Below are positions 55,727-64,000 of a DNA stretch of 64,000 nt, one piece after another; position 1 is the first letter of the stretch, and each line of letters starts with the position of its first letter. Below the pieces are notes generated by a model. The model was not told the DNA's origin. It saw only the letters and a list, made by a program, of their open reading frames with translations, and did not search any database. The position numbers and the translations under genes are program-made. Origin of the DNA: Cannabis sativa (lineage: Eukaryota; Streptophyta; Magnoliopsida; Rosales; Cannabaceae); the NCBI RefSeq assembly GCF_029168945.1, contig NC_083604.1, forward strand, positions 63,256,211 through 63,320,210, given 5' to 3'.

Positions 55727-57281
55727 GAGTAATTTGCGGCATAAATACTTAAGTTTTATGCCGAGTAGCAGATAAATACCTAAGTCCTATTTTTGGCGGT
55801 AAAAATACCTTCCGTCACTAGTGTGGAACTTCCGTAGGTACCTGGCCGTTATGTGCCAGGTTAGTGTCCACGTGTTATTTAGTGATTAGTCCACGTCATT
55901 TAATTTATATATTTTATTTAAAAAATTAATTTAAAAATTAAAAATAAAACAAAAATAATTTAAAATCAAAATAAAATAATAAATATTTAATATTCATATT
56001 TTAATTAAATTAAAATAAAATAAATTATTAATTAAAACTCAAAACCTAAAACTAACACATAAACCCAAAAGAAAATTGAAGGGTCATCCCTTTCATCGTC
56101 CTCTTCTTCTTCCTGCCATTCTTCTTCTTGTCTAAAACTAACACATAAAACCAGTGTAATCTTGTCTACATCTCTATCCCATTTCTCTATCAAAAGCCCT
56201 AATTTATTTTCCCCATTTTGCATAAACATAAACATAAATTAAATACAAACCTAGAATTCACCAAAAAAAAAAAAAATACAAACCTAGAAAATCTGAGAAA
56301 ATCCCGTCCCTCCTTCTCTTCTGCGATTCAAGCTAGGGGTTCCTCATCGTCTTCGAACCAGGAGGTCATCGTCGTCGACCTGCGAACCAGGAGGTCATCG
56401 TCGTTAACCTGCGAACTAGGAGGTCATCGTCGTCGACCTGCGAACCAGGGGTGCGAACGAGGAGTTCATCGTCGTCGTCTTCTCTGTCTACTAGGAGCAA
56501 GGGGTGCGAACCAGGGGTTCCTCGATGGTCCGTTGAGGACGGAGACGCTTGATTCAGTACGTTAGTTTGACCAGGACGGAGCAATCGCACAAGAGGACGA
56601 CATCGCTTGACAATTGCTTGAGTTCTCTCCACTCTCTCAGTCCCTCTCTTTCTCGATCGCACAAGGCTTTTAGGTATTTTTATTTTTACCTTTTTTATTT
56701 TCTTTTTCAAGATATGATAGATGAGGATTTTTGTGGGAGAAATTTATTGGGTTTTTTTTCTTTTCAGTTTTGGGATATTTGAGTAGAGTTTTGTTTGTTG
56801 GATTTGTTAGATCAGTTTTCTTTTAGTGAGAATGTTTATGAGCTTTAATTGGGTGAATGGTTTTGGGTGAGAATTTTTTTTGAGATTTTTGGTTGAAGAC
56901 GATGGTGAGGGAGATGAAGAACACGATGGAGAAGACTATTTGAGGTTCTGGGTTTTGTTCTTTCCCGTGTTTCAATTTCTCATTTGAGTTTATTTTCTAA
57001 TTCAAAGAAAAACAAATGGAAAAGAAATAAATGTTAAAAAATAAAAATGAATTATATTTAGTTTTTTTATTAATTTTTAAACATTTAAATAATAAATAAA
57101 AAAAATTAATGACATGGACCAATTAACGAGTGACACGTGGATCCTGACCTGGCACTTAACGTCCAGGTACCTACGGAAGTTCCAGAACTCTAACAGAAGG
57201 TATTTTTACCGCCAAAAATAGGACTTAGGTATTTATCTGCTACTCGGCATAAAACTTAGGTATTTATGCCGCAAATTACTC
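55727..57281. mobile_element. MULE 'B' inside the CACTA element
   Basis: Starts GAGTAATTTGCGGCATAAAT and ends in its inverse; arms match for about 175 bp. Flanks ATATCTTAA at 55,718-55,726 and 57,282-57,290, a perfect 9-bp duplication. No transposase. The core has an exon-like GC-richer block (56,290-56,640) followed by an intron-like AT-rich stretch, suggesting a captured or transcribed unit. Its subterminal GTTAAGTGCCAGGT and CCACGTG words also occur in MULE A. Confidence 0.92.
56340..56480. repeat. 30-bp minisatellite in MULE B core
   Basis: GCGAACCAGGAGGTCATCG recurs about every 30 bp (near 56,355, 56,383, 56,413 and a partial near 56,443), CG-rich against an AT-rich background. Confidence 0.75.
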
Positions 57282-57689
57282 ATATCTTAATGGAGGATAG
57301 GAAATCAACAAATATAACACAAAATATATATCTATAGATATTTAAATAAAAAAGTTGTTATGTAAGATTGTAAAATAAAGAAAAGATTGTGGTATTTCAT
57401 ACCTAATTTGACTTGTTTACTTTGATGGGTCGATCAAAGAATCTGTAGGCTTACTTAATTACATTGGCAAAGGAAAAAAAAAATCATGTGTTAATTTCTG
57501 TTTATATATATAAAAGATATAGATGCGGTTGGTTTGTTTTTTTTATATATATTTTAATAATTTTTTGGTTTATATTGATAATATGTAATATTTTAATATT
57601 TGTGATGTATTTGAAAATTTTTAGATTGTGTAAATTAGGTTTAAAATTTTTGGGTAGTTTAAAATATAAATGTTATTTTGGCCAAATTT

Positions 57690-58905
57690 TGTTACAATTT
57701 TGATATAATAAAAAAAACATAGAAGTTATATTTAAAAAAGAAAATTATAAGTTAACAATTATTTATAAAAAATAATGAAATTATTCTAAAATTAAGTAAT
57801 TTAACTAAATAAATTTTGTATTTTTTTTGAAAAATAATAATAAATAATTAAAAATTTAATAAATAACTTTTATTAGTTGAAAATAGATAATTAATAATTG
57901 AAAAAGTAATGAGTTTAATAATTAATAAATTCATACAATAAAAAATATTAATAAATAATTAGACTAATAATAAAAAAATAATCTAATATTTTATTAAATA
58001 AAAATAATTTAAATGAAAAATTAATATTTACTTTTAGTTAAAAAAAAATAGACAATCTTGTATTGAAGTTACATGCAATTTTATTTAAATATCAAACCTA
58101 CACAATTTTTTAAATAATATTTTGATATATCAAACCTAGAAATTACGTACGTATATATATTCTTATATATATATAAGTTAGTTTTATTATCATATGAAAC
58201 GTATAAAAAGTGGTAATAAAATACAGTATACTTATTTATGGAGATAATCAAGGTGGTAATGATCTAAGTTACTACTAATTAAAGTTTTTTTTTAAGGAAA
58301 AAAAATGGATGAATGACTTGTATAAGAACATAAAAGCTATGATATTGTTACATAATTGAAAAGGTTTTAGCATATGTTTAGTAATGAGGTTCACCCCAAC
58401 ATATATAGTTTACATATATCCCATTGTGGTCTTGAGAAGTGGGACAAGAGCAAAAGGAATAAGCTCAAATATATAGAAATGAGGGTATTCATAAAATATC
58501 CTAAAATAATAAATAATTAAATACTTAATAAATAAGTTTTACTAGTTGAAAATAGATAATTAATAATTGAATAAATAACGAGTTTAATAATTAATAAATT
58601 CTTACAATAAAAAATATTAAAAAATAATTAGATTAATAATAAAGAAAATATTTATAAATAATAAAAATAATAAGTTAATAGTTTCTTATAAAAATGGTAA
58701 CAAGTTATATTTTAAATGGACAATTATTTAACAAAATTAGTGAAATAAATCCTAAAATTTAGTAATTGAATTAAAAAGATTTTTTGTATATTTATAAAAA
58801 ATAGTAATAAATAATTAAATAATTATAAATAACTTTAATTAGTTGAATATAAATAATTAATAATTGAGTAAGTGATAAATTTTATAATTAATAAATCATT
58901 GTAAT
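57690..58905. repeat. Three dispersed AT-rich repeats inside the CACTA element
   Basis: The order AATAATAAATAATTAAA, ATTAGTTGAAAATAGATAATTAATAATTGA, then TTTAATAATTAATAAATTC appears at about 57,830-57,940, 58,505-58,610 and 58,795-58,900 with divergence; upstream parts of the first and third copies are also alike. No coding sequence. Confidence 0.65.
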
Positions 58906-58924
58906 GTTAAGTCTGGAATGTTAA

Positions 58925-59388
58925 GTCCTTAGCAATTTCACAGTCAAATGTACCAGTCATACTTGCAGTTTGTGTTTCAGTCGCCAAATAATTCGCAAGT
59001 ATTGTTGAATATGATGACACAGTCGCCTCAGACGTCTCATGTGTCAGAGCCTCGGATGCCACAAATGTCACAGATGCCGCAAAATGTTCAGATGTCGACA
59101 CAAGGGCAGCAATATTAGAACACATCGCAGACGATGCCGACACAACCATGGGAGCAGACATCTCAAATGATGCCGACACATCTAGGACAACAGACTTCTC
59201 AGATGATGCCGACACAACAAGGGCAGCAGACATCTCAAATGATGTCAACACTACATGGGCAGCAGACATCTCAGATGATGACAAGTTCGCAAATGCCGCC
59301 ATACTACCCACAGATGCCGGATGTTCCTGGGTCAGATGTTCCTGGAGATGCTAGTGATGAGGACGATGCTACTACAAACTTCTTTTAG
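58925..59388 (+). pseudogene. C-terminal exon of CACTA transposase (Met/Gln-rich)
   Basis: A frame runs HSQMYQSYLQFVFQSP...MPQMSQMPQNVQMSTQGQQY, a TAG at about 59,116, then SQTMPTQPWEQTSQMMPT with four tandem QTSQMM repeats and an acidic end (SDEDDATTNFF). Gln/Met/Pro-rich tails of this kind end plant En/Spm-type (Transposase_24-like) proteins. The repeats are encoded by a 36-bp tandem unit. The catalytic part is absent, so it is a fragment. Confidence 0.6.
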
Positions 59389-59714
59389 AATATCTATTTT
59401 AATTTTACGAACTATCGATCTAATATGTTTGTTAATAGTTTATGAACACTAATTTATATTTAGGTATGCAGTACTATAATGTTTATGACTCACTTTTTAT
59501 TGTAATATTAGTGACTCTAAATATTTTCTTTTAGTTAAATGATTTCATATCTTAATTAATTCAATAATTTTATATATTAATTAATTAATTAATTAAATAA
59601 TTAAAAAAAATTAAAATTAAAATTAATTATTTAATTTAATAATTTTAATATAATATTATATATTAATAATTAATTACAAATAATTTTAATATAATTATTT
59701 ATTTTTTTTCGAAA

Positions 59715-59950
59715 AAACTCTTCAATAACGACATTGTCGTCATTGATAATAATATCAATAACGACAATGTCGTTGTTGATGCACTCAGGTTTTAAAAAAA
59801 AAATAAGTAAAATATTATTCCCAACGACAATGTCGTTGTTGATAATTTTTATTCTCAACGACTTAAAAAGTCGTTGTTGATAATCGTTTTTACCAACGAA
59901 GTATTCCCAACGACTTTTTACCAACGAAATGTCCTCATTGATGCGCTATA
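59715..59950. repeat. CACTA right subterminal palindromes
   Basis: ACGACATTGTCGT, ACGACAATGTCGT and ACGACTTAAAAAGTCGT hairpins plus repeated TTTTTACCAACGAA words close to the right end, mirroring the left side. Confidence 0.8.
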
Positions 59951-60801
59951 CTGACGAAAATAGGGGTTTTTACCAACGAAATTTGTCCTCATTAATGCTC
60001 ATTTTTCTTGTAGTGGTGGCACAATTTTATTGGTCCACGTAAAAAATTATTTAAAAAAAATTAATTTAAAATTAAAAAATATATATATAAATAAAATAAA
60101 ATAATTTTTCTTTTTCTTTTTCTTTTTCTTTCTATTTTTTTTTTCCTTTTTTTTTCTGTCTCTCTCTGTAACTCATTCATCTCTTTCTCTCTCTTTCTCT
60201 ATCTTACCACCACCATTGATCACTCCTCTTCAAAAATATCATCACCACCACCACCATCATCCACCACAGATGCCCATCACCACCACCATTCACAGCCACC
60301 GAAATCACCACCCACCATTTCTAAAATCACCACCACCTACTGGTGCCAAAACCACCACCACTGTCTATTTTCAAATTCAAATCACAACGAAAAAAAAATC
60401 AAAACAAAACACCACCCAACAAATAAACAAACACACATATATACACACAAAACTTCAGTCCAAAAACACATACACAGATCTATTAACAAGATTGCAAAGA
60501 AAAATTTTGAAAACCCTAAATGAGAGAGAGGGGGTATCGGGAAAAGAGAATAGGGCTCAGTGGTCCTCGGCCAATGGCTCGGTGTCCTCGTCAACGGCCA
60601 ATGGCTCGGTGGTCCTCGTCGACGGCGGACCTGGACCTGCATCATCATCATCGAGAGAGAAGATGGATGAGAGAGAAAGACAGAGAAGAGGGCTGAGAGA
60701 GAGAGAGAGAGGAGATCGACTTACCTGGGTCGGGGGAGCCTCAGCAACAGCGTGCGCCTGGCATGGTGGTCGTCGGCGACGGCGCCGTGGGTTAGGTCCC
60801 T

Positions 60802-60806
<5 letters not shown>

Positions 60807-60885
<79 letters not shown>
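60807..60885. repeat. (GA)39 microsatellite
   Basis: About 79 bp of uninterrupted GA within the MULE A core, so this site is likely to be length-polymorphic. Confidence 0.97.
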
Positions 60886-60887
<2 letters not shown>

Positions 60888-61403
60888 TTCACACCAGAAT
60901 AAGAAAAAAGAAAAAGAAAAAGAAAGAAAGGAAAAAAGAAAAAAAGAAAAAAAAAAATAAAAATTATCTTATTTTATTTATAATTTTTTTAAAATTTTAA
61001 ATTAATTTTATTTTAATTTTTTTAAATAATTTTTTACGTGGACCAATAAAATTGTGCCACGTGTATATTGTGTCCACGTGGACAAGCCAACCTGGCACTT
61101 AACAGCTAAATTTGGACGGAAAGGGTAAATTGCTAACAGTTTCGTAGTTTTGGGGGTTTACCCGCAAAAATTTGGGTTGTAGGGGTTTAATGAAACCAAA
61201 ACGAAAGTATTGGGGGTTTTGCCGCCATTTACCCTTTTTTTATTAAGTTTTGTCACACGTAGCAAACAAAATAATAATATAAGTATTGACAGTATTGACA
61301 ACAAAATTTCTATAAATTTTTTAAATATAAGGTTATGTTATTTACAAAATTATCTCTGTAAACTTTTTAAAAAAATTATGAATTGTATTGACAACCAAAT
61401 CTC

Positions 61404-61494
61404 TGGAAAATATAGGGTCTATTTTGTCATTTAACAAAACAAATGGTTCAATTAGTAACTTTTATAAAACACAGGATCTAAAATGGTATTTATC
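61404..61494. mobile_element. Half copy of a MULE-like MITE
   Basis: TATAGGGTCTATTTTGTCATTTAACAAAACA...ACACAGGATCTAAAATGGTATTTATCC parallels the right arm of the complete element at 61,786-62,150. The left arm is absent. Confidence 0.6.
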
Positions 61495-61785
61495 CTAATC
61501 TACGTCTTCTAAATATATATATCTATTCTATATAAAATGTGGTTATGTAACAGAATTCTTGGTTTAACGATGTTTTTTGGTTTCTACGTTAACTACAGAA
61601 TATCCTATTACTTAACAGAATATTCTTTATTATTTTATAATATTATTATATATATTAAAAAATAAAATTATAGATATTTTTTATAAAGAAATTTCAATTT
61701 AAATTTGAAATACTTAAAATATTATAGATATTTTTATACATATTTTTAAATTTATTGGTTTAACTTTGAATTAAAATAAAAAGAA

Positions 61786-62150
61786 GGGTAAATACTATTT
61801 TGGACCATGTGTTTTGTAAAAATTACGAATTGGACTCTCTATTTTGTTAAATGATAAAATGGACCATGTATTTTCCAAAATAGTATAAATAGGACCCTGA
61901 ACTGATTTTTTGTCAAAATAAAATTTAATAATAATCTGATATAAAGGTGTTATGACAAAACTGTTTATATTTGTCTGTTCGTGTTAGAAATTGTCTTCAA
62001 GTTGATTATATTAAAAAAAAAGTTTTCGAAAATTAAGCTCAGGGTCATATTTTTACTATTTTAAAAAATATAGGGTCCATTTTGTCATTTAACAAAACAG
62101 ATGGTCCAAACGGTAACTTTTGTAAAACACAAGGTCTAAAATAGTATTTA
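61786..62150. mobile_element. MITE with about 110-bp terminal inverted repeats
   Basis: Left arm GGGTAAATACTATTTTGGACC...TTTTGTTAAATGA.AAAATGGACC and right arm its inverse, separated by about 150 bp. Long arms and the GGGTAAAT start suggest Mutator affinity, but the right terminus has changed and I could not settle a 9-bp duplication. Confidence 0.65.
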
Positions 62151-63087
62151 AAAATTATGTAGATATTTAATTTATATAAAGAAATTTAAATTTAAAATAT
62201 TAAATATATATTTTTAACCATATTTTTAATTTTATTATTATTTATTTTATATTTTAAATTGAAATGGTTGTAATAAAGGAATCGATTGCTTTCTGCTTTA
62301 GTTATGGTAAACCGAATATTCACACACTATATTTTTCGTAAAGTTTGAGAATAAAAAATATTTATATCAAATTTACGAATCCAACATATATATAGATACA
62401 CTCAAATTTAGTTATATGAGTTTTGATTAAGAATATATAAAATTACAATATATGCATTATCAGATACGTTATTTAATTAAAAAAAAAATTAAAATACGTA
62501 TATATGTTTACATTTAAACCACAAACTAACAATAGTTAAAAAAAAATCTTAAAGATTAAAATCTCAAACCTTATTTCAAAAATTAAAAAAAAAACAATAT
62601 ATTACCTAATTAAAAATAAATAAATATACATGTATTGTACTTAACATCACTTAATTAAATTTTATTGAAAAAAATAATAATTTTACTTGCATTATATTAT
62701 ATGTAATATCAACCTAATAATATATACAAACATGTAATATGAATTCTCCTAATTTATTGATTTCAAGAAAAAAAAAATCTCCTAATTTATTTTATTCATT
62801 TTTTTTTAATAAAATATTCATCTTAATATAACGAAATTATTGCACTCATAAAATGACAAAACCGAAAGTTGAAATTACAAAATAATATATTCTAACGTGA
62901 AAGTTGCAATATATTTTTTATACTCTATTTTGTACAATTTAAGTGCACCATGTATCGAATTACGAGTACTACTATAATCTCGATATAGTAGTATCAAACA
63001 TGTATCAAATTATAGGCTTTAAGCTTGTATTTTAACAAGGAAACTCCACCTCTCTATTTAGTATATCGGAATGTTTAAAGAAAGATT
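62151..63087. other. AT-rich intergenic stretch
   Basis: No gene or repeat boundary that I can support; many homopolymer A/T runs. Confidence 0.5.
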
Positions 63088-63101
63088 AAGTGGCAGCTTA
63101 T

Positions 63102-63320
63102 GTAATTAACTCTTTAAAAACTTTTAATCTTATAATTTTTCATTTACTCTGCGTTGTTGTAATTTCGTTGCTCCTAATGTGGCTAAATAGGCATTCGCCG
63201 AGAACATTACAGGTTTTGTGGAACCCTCCTCGATACCTATTACTATCCTTGATAATGACCAGAAGATCTAATTTTCCTTATCTTTATAACGCTTTATTAT
63301 TATTTTTTTAAAAAAAAAAA
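63102..63320 (+). mobile_element. 5'-truncated LINE tail with poly(A) and 14-bp TSD
   Basis: AAGTGGCAGCTTAT at 63,088-63,101 is repeated exactly at 63,321-63,334, directly after a poly(A) tract. The insert reads like the end of a LINE RNase H domain (VINSLKTFN, NVAK*AFAENITGFVEP, ILDND) and is only about 220 bp long. A textbook truncated LINE insertion. Confidence 0.85.
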
Positions 63321-63602
63321 AAGTGGCAGCTTATCATCCTTTTTTTATATATATTTATCTAATTTTTAGTAATTTATAATCTATATAATATTAGAGAACT
63401 AAGTCGCACTTCTGTACAGTATTATTAAATTTTATAACCTTTTTAATTGATTTATATTTTTGTACTAATTGAAAAATCGTATAAATAAATATAAACTTAA
63501 AATATTAAAAAATTATATAAATATTAAAAACTGTAAACTATAAATTATAATGATATTATTTATCAAATTAAGAAAAGATGAGTTAGTTAGGATCCTATGC
63601 TA

Positions 63603-63778
63603 TGTTAGTTAGTTAAAAGTGTTTGTTTGTACAGTTTGTTGTAACTAATTTATGTTACTTCATCATATCAATTAGTTGTAATTCTTTCATTTTTCAGACT
63701 AATGAGAAAAACAATCTTCCTCTCCAATTCTCTTTCTCTCTGTTTTTCTATTTATTTTGTAATATGGTATTAGAGCCA
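63603..63778 (+). repeat. 5' LTR and PBS of a copia element at the window edge
   Basis: TGTTAGTTAGTTAAAAG starts near 63,603; the CT-rich end TTCAGACTAATGAGA...CTTCCTCTCC matches the LTR at 43,082. TGGTATTAGAGCCA at 63,765-63,778 is the primer-binding site. The exact LTR end near 63,760 is uncertain. Confidence 0.7.
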
Positions 63779-63820
63779 CCATATTTGTGTGCTGCTCTTT
63801 TTCTTTGATTGTTTGTGGTC

Positions 63821-64000
63821 ATGGCGTGGAAAGGAGCTAGTACTCGTAGTCAAGCAACTCGAGACAGCTCTAGTGATAATGTGAATCCTTTCTTTGTGCT
63901 CGATACAGATCCTACACCTCAACGTTTCGATCAGAGTAGAGATCCTTACTACATTGCAAATGGAGATCATCCAGCAACAAGTTTGGTTTCTAAGATTTTG
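63821..64000 (+). CDS. Copia gag, N-terminal part (runs off the window)
   Basis: ATG at 63,821 about 45 bp after the primer-binding site opens a frame that stays open for all 60 codons to the window end. It begins MAWKGASTRSQATRDSSSDN and then reads DPYYIANGDHPATSLVSKIL, the conserved copia gag start (NPYYLHxxDHPGxxLVS). Gag forms the virus-like particle around the element RNA. Unlike the other copia copies here, no damage is visible in the part shown, so the element may be fairly young. The rest lies outside the window. Confidence 0.75.
   Translation, partial: MAWKGASTRSQATRDSSSDNVNPFFVLDTDPTPQRFDQSRDPYYIANGDHPATSLVSKIL

Larger units (their letters stand above)
54825..60015. mobile_element. 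CACTA (En/Spm) element inserted in the left TIR of MULE A
   Basis: CACTACAAGAA at the left and TTCTTGTAGTG at the right, flanked by GTG on both sides (54,822-54,824 and 60,016-60,018), the 3-bp duplication of CACTA elements. Removing it restores CACGTGGCACAATTTTATTGG, which matches the opposite MULE arm. Subterminal AACGACATTGTCGTT-type repeats occur at 54,965-55,140 and 59,715-59,950. Only the C-terminal part of a transposase is seen, so it is non-autonomous. Confidence 0.93.
54649..61234. mobile_element. MULE 'A' with long TIRs, host of nested insertions
   Basis: Starts GGGTAAATGGCGGCAAAA and ends in its inverse. The arms match for about 200 bp and, once the CACTA insertion is removed, for nearly 300 bp. 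Flanks TTTTTTTAT at 54,640-54,648 and 61,235-61,243 are a perfect 9-bp duplication. Without the CACTA element it would be about 1.4 kb and non-autonomous. Its core (60,200-60,900) holds low-complexity CACCAC, GAGA and GC-rich sequence. Confidence 0.92.

Noticed and set aside
60216..60902. 228-residue open frame rich in His, Pro and Arg-Glu repeats
   Set aside because: It is produced by CACCAC and (GA)n simple repeats within the MULE A core; no domain or conserved start.

Overview
This is plant nuclear DNA, almost certainly from a eudicot. It is AT-rich, its genes have GT-AG introns, and it is filled with Ty1/copia LTR elements, LINEs, Mutator-like elements (MULEs), CACTA and hAT elements. I cannot name the species. 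Host genes occupy two islands; nearly everything else is transposon sequence in several states of decay.

Layout: 1-6.7 kb is a decayed copia element with a long 3' LTR abutting an older truncated LTR. 6.7-8.3 kb holds a G-rich simple repeat, a Mutator MITE and a second MITE. 8.6-10.8 kb is a five-exon DUF4057 gene (+). 11.5-13.6 and 16.0-18.7 kb are two tandem five-exon annexin genes (-), both intact, 317 aa each, separated by a 690-bp hAT element. 19.25-24.66 kb is a complete copia-type element with a perfect TSD and LTRs that look identical; its long, mostly non-coding interior is unusually rich in short perfect hairpins. 25.0-27.1 kb is a LINE fragment (-). 27.1-37.9 kb is a third long-LTR copia fragment split by an 8.7-kb MULE that carries a MURA-type transposase and a Ulp1-like C48 protease gene, both broken. 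38.9-40.4 kb is an AT-rich inverted-repeat element, and 40.7-42.6 kb is a deletion derivative of the same MULE family. 43.1-51.7 kb is a stack of copia fragments and a LINE. 52.0-52.3 kb is a second hAT MITE. 53.4-54.1 kb is a single-exon C2-domain gene (-). 54.6-61.2 kb is a nested set: a MULE containing a CACTA element containing another MULE, all three with perfect target-site duplications. 61.4-64 kb has MITEs, a 5'-truncated LINE tail and the 5' end of a copia element whose gag is still open at the window edge.

Four host genes look functional: DUF4057, annexin copies A and B, and the C2 protein. The annexins are a recent tandem duplication (about 17 differences in 317 residues). The DUF4057 gene and annexin A are convergent and share a short 3' intergenic region. 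Annexin B has its upstream region cut about 520 bp from the start codon by the young retroelement. The most unusual structure is that retroelement's interior: dozens of stems of 5-11 bp, a recurring eight-base loop close to CCTGAAGT, and a 39-bp tandem array with compensatory changes in its stems. The second is the MULE pair, which shares palindromic ends and a dispersed non-coding motif. All statements come from reading the sequence; no search or folding was run.
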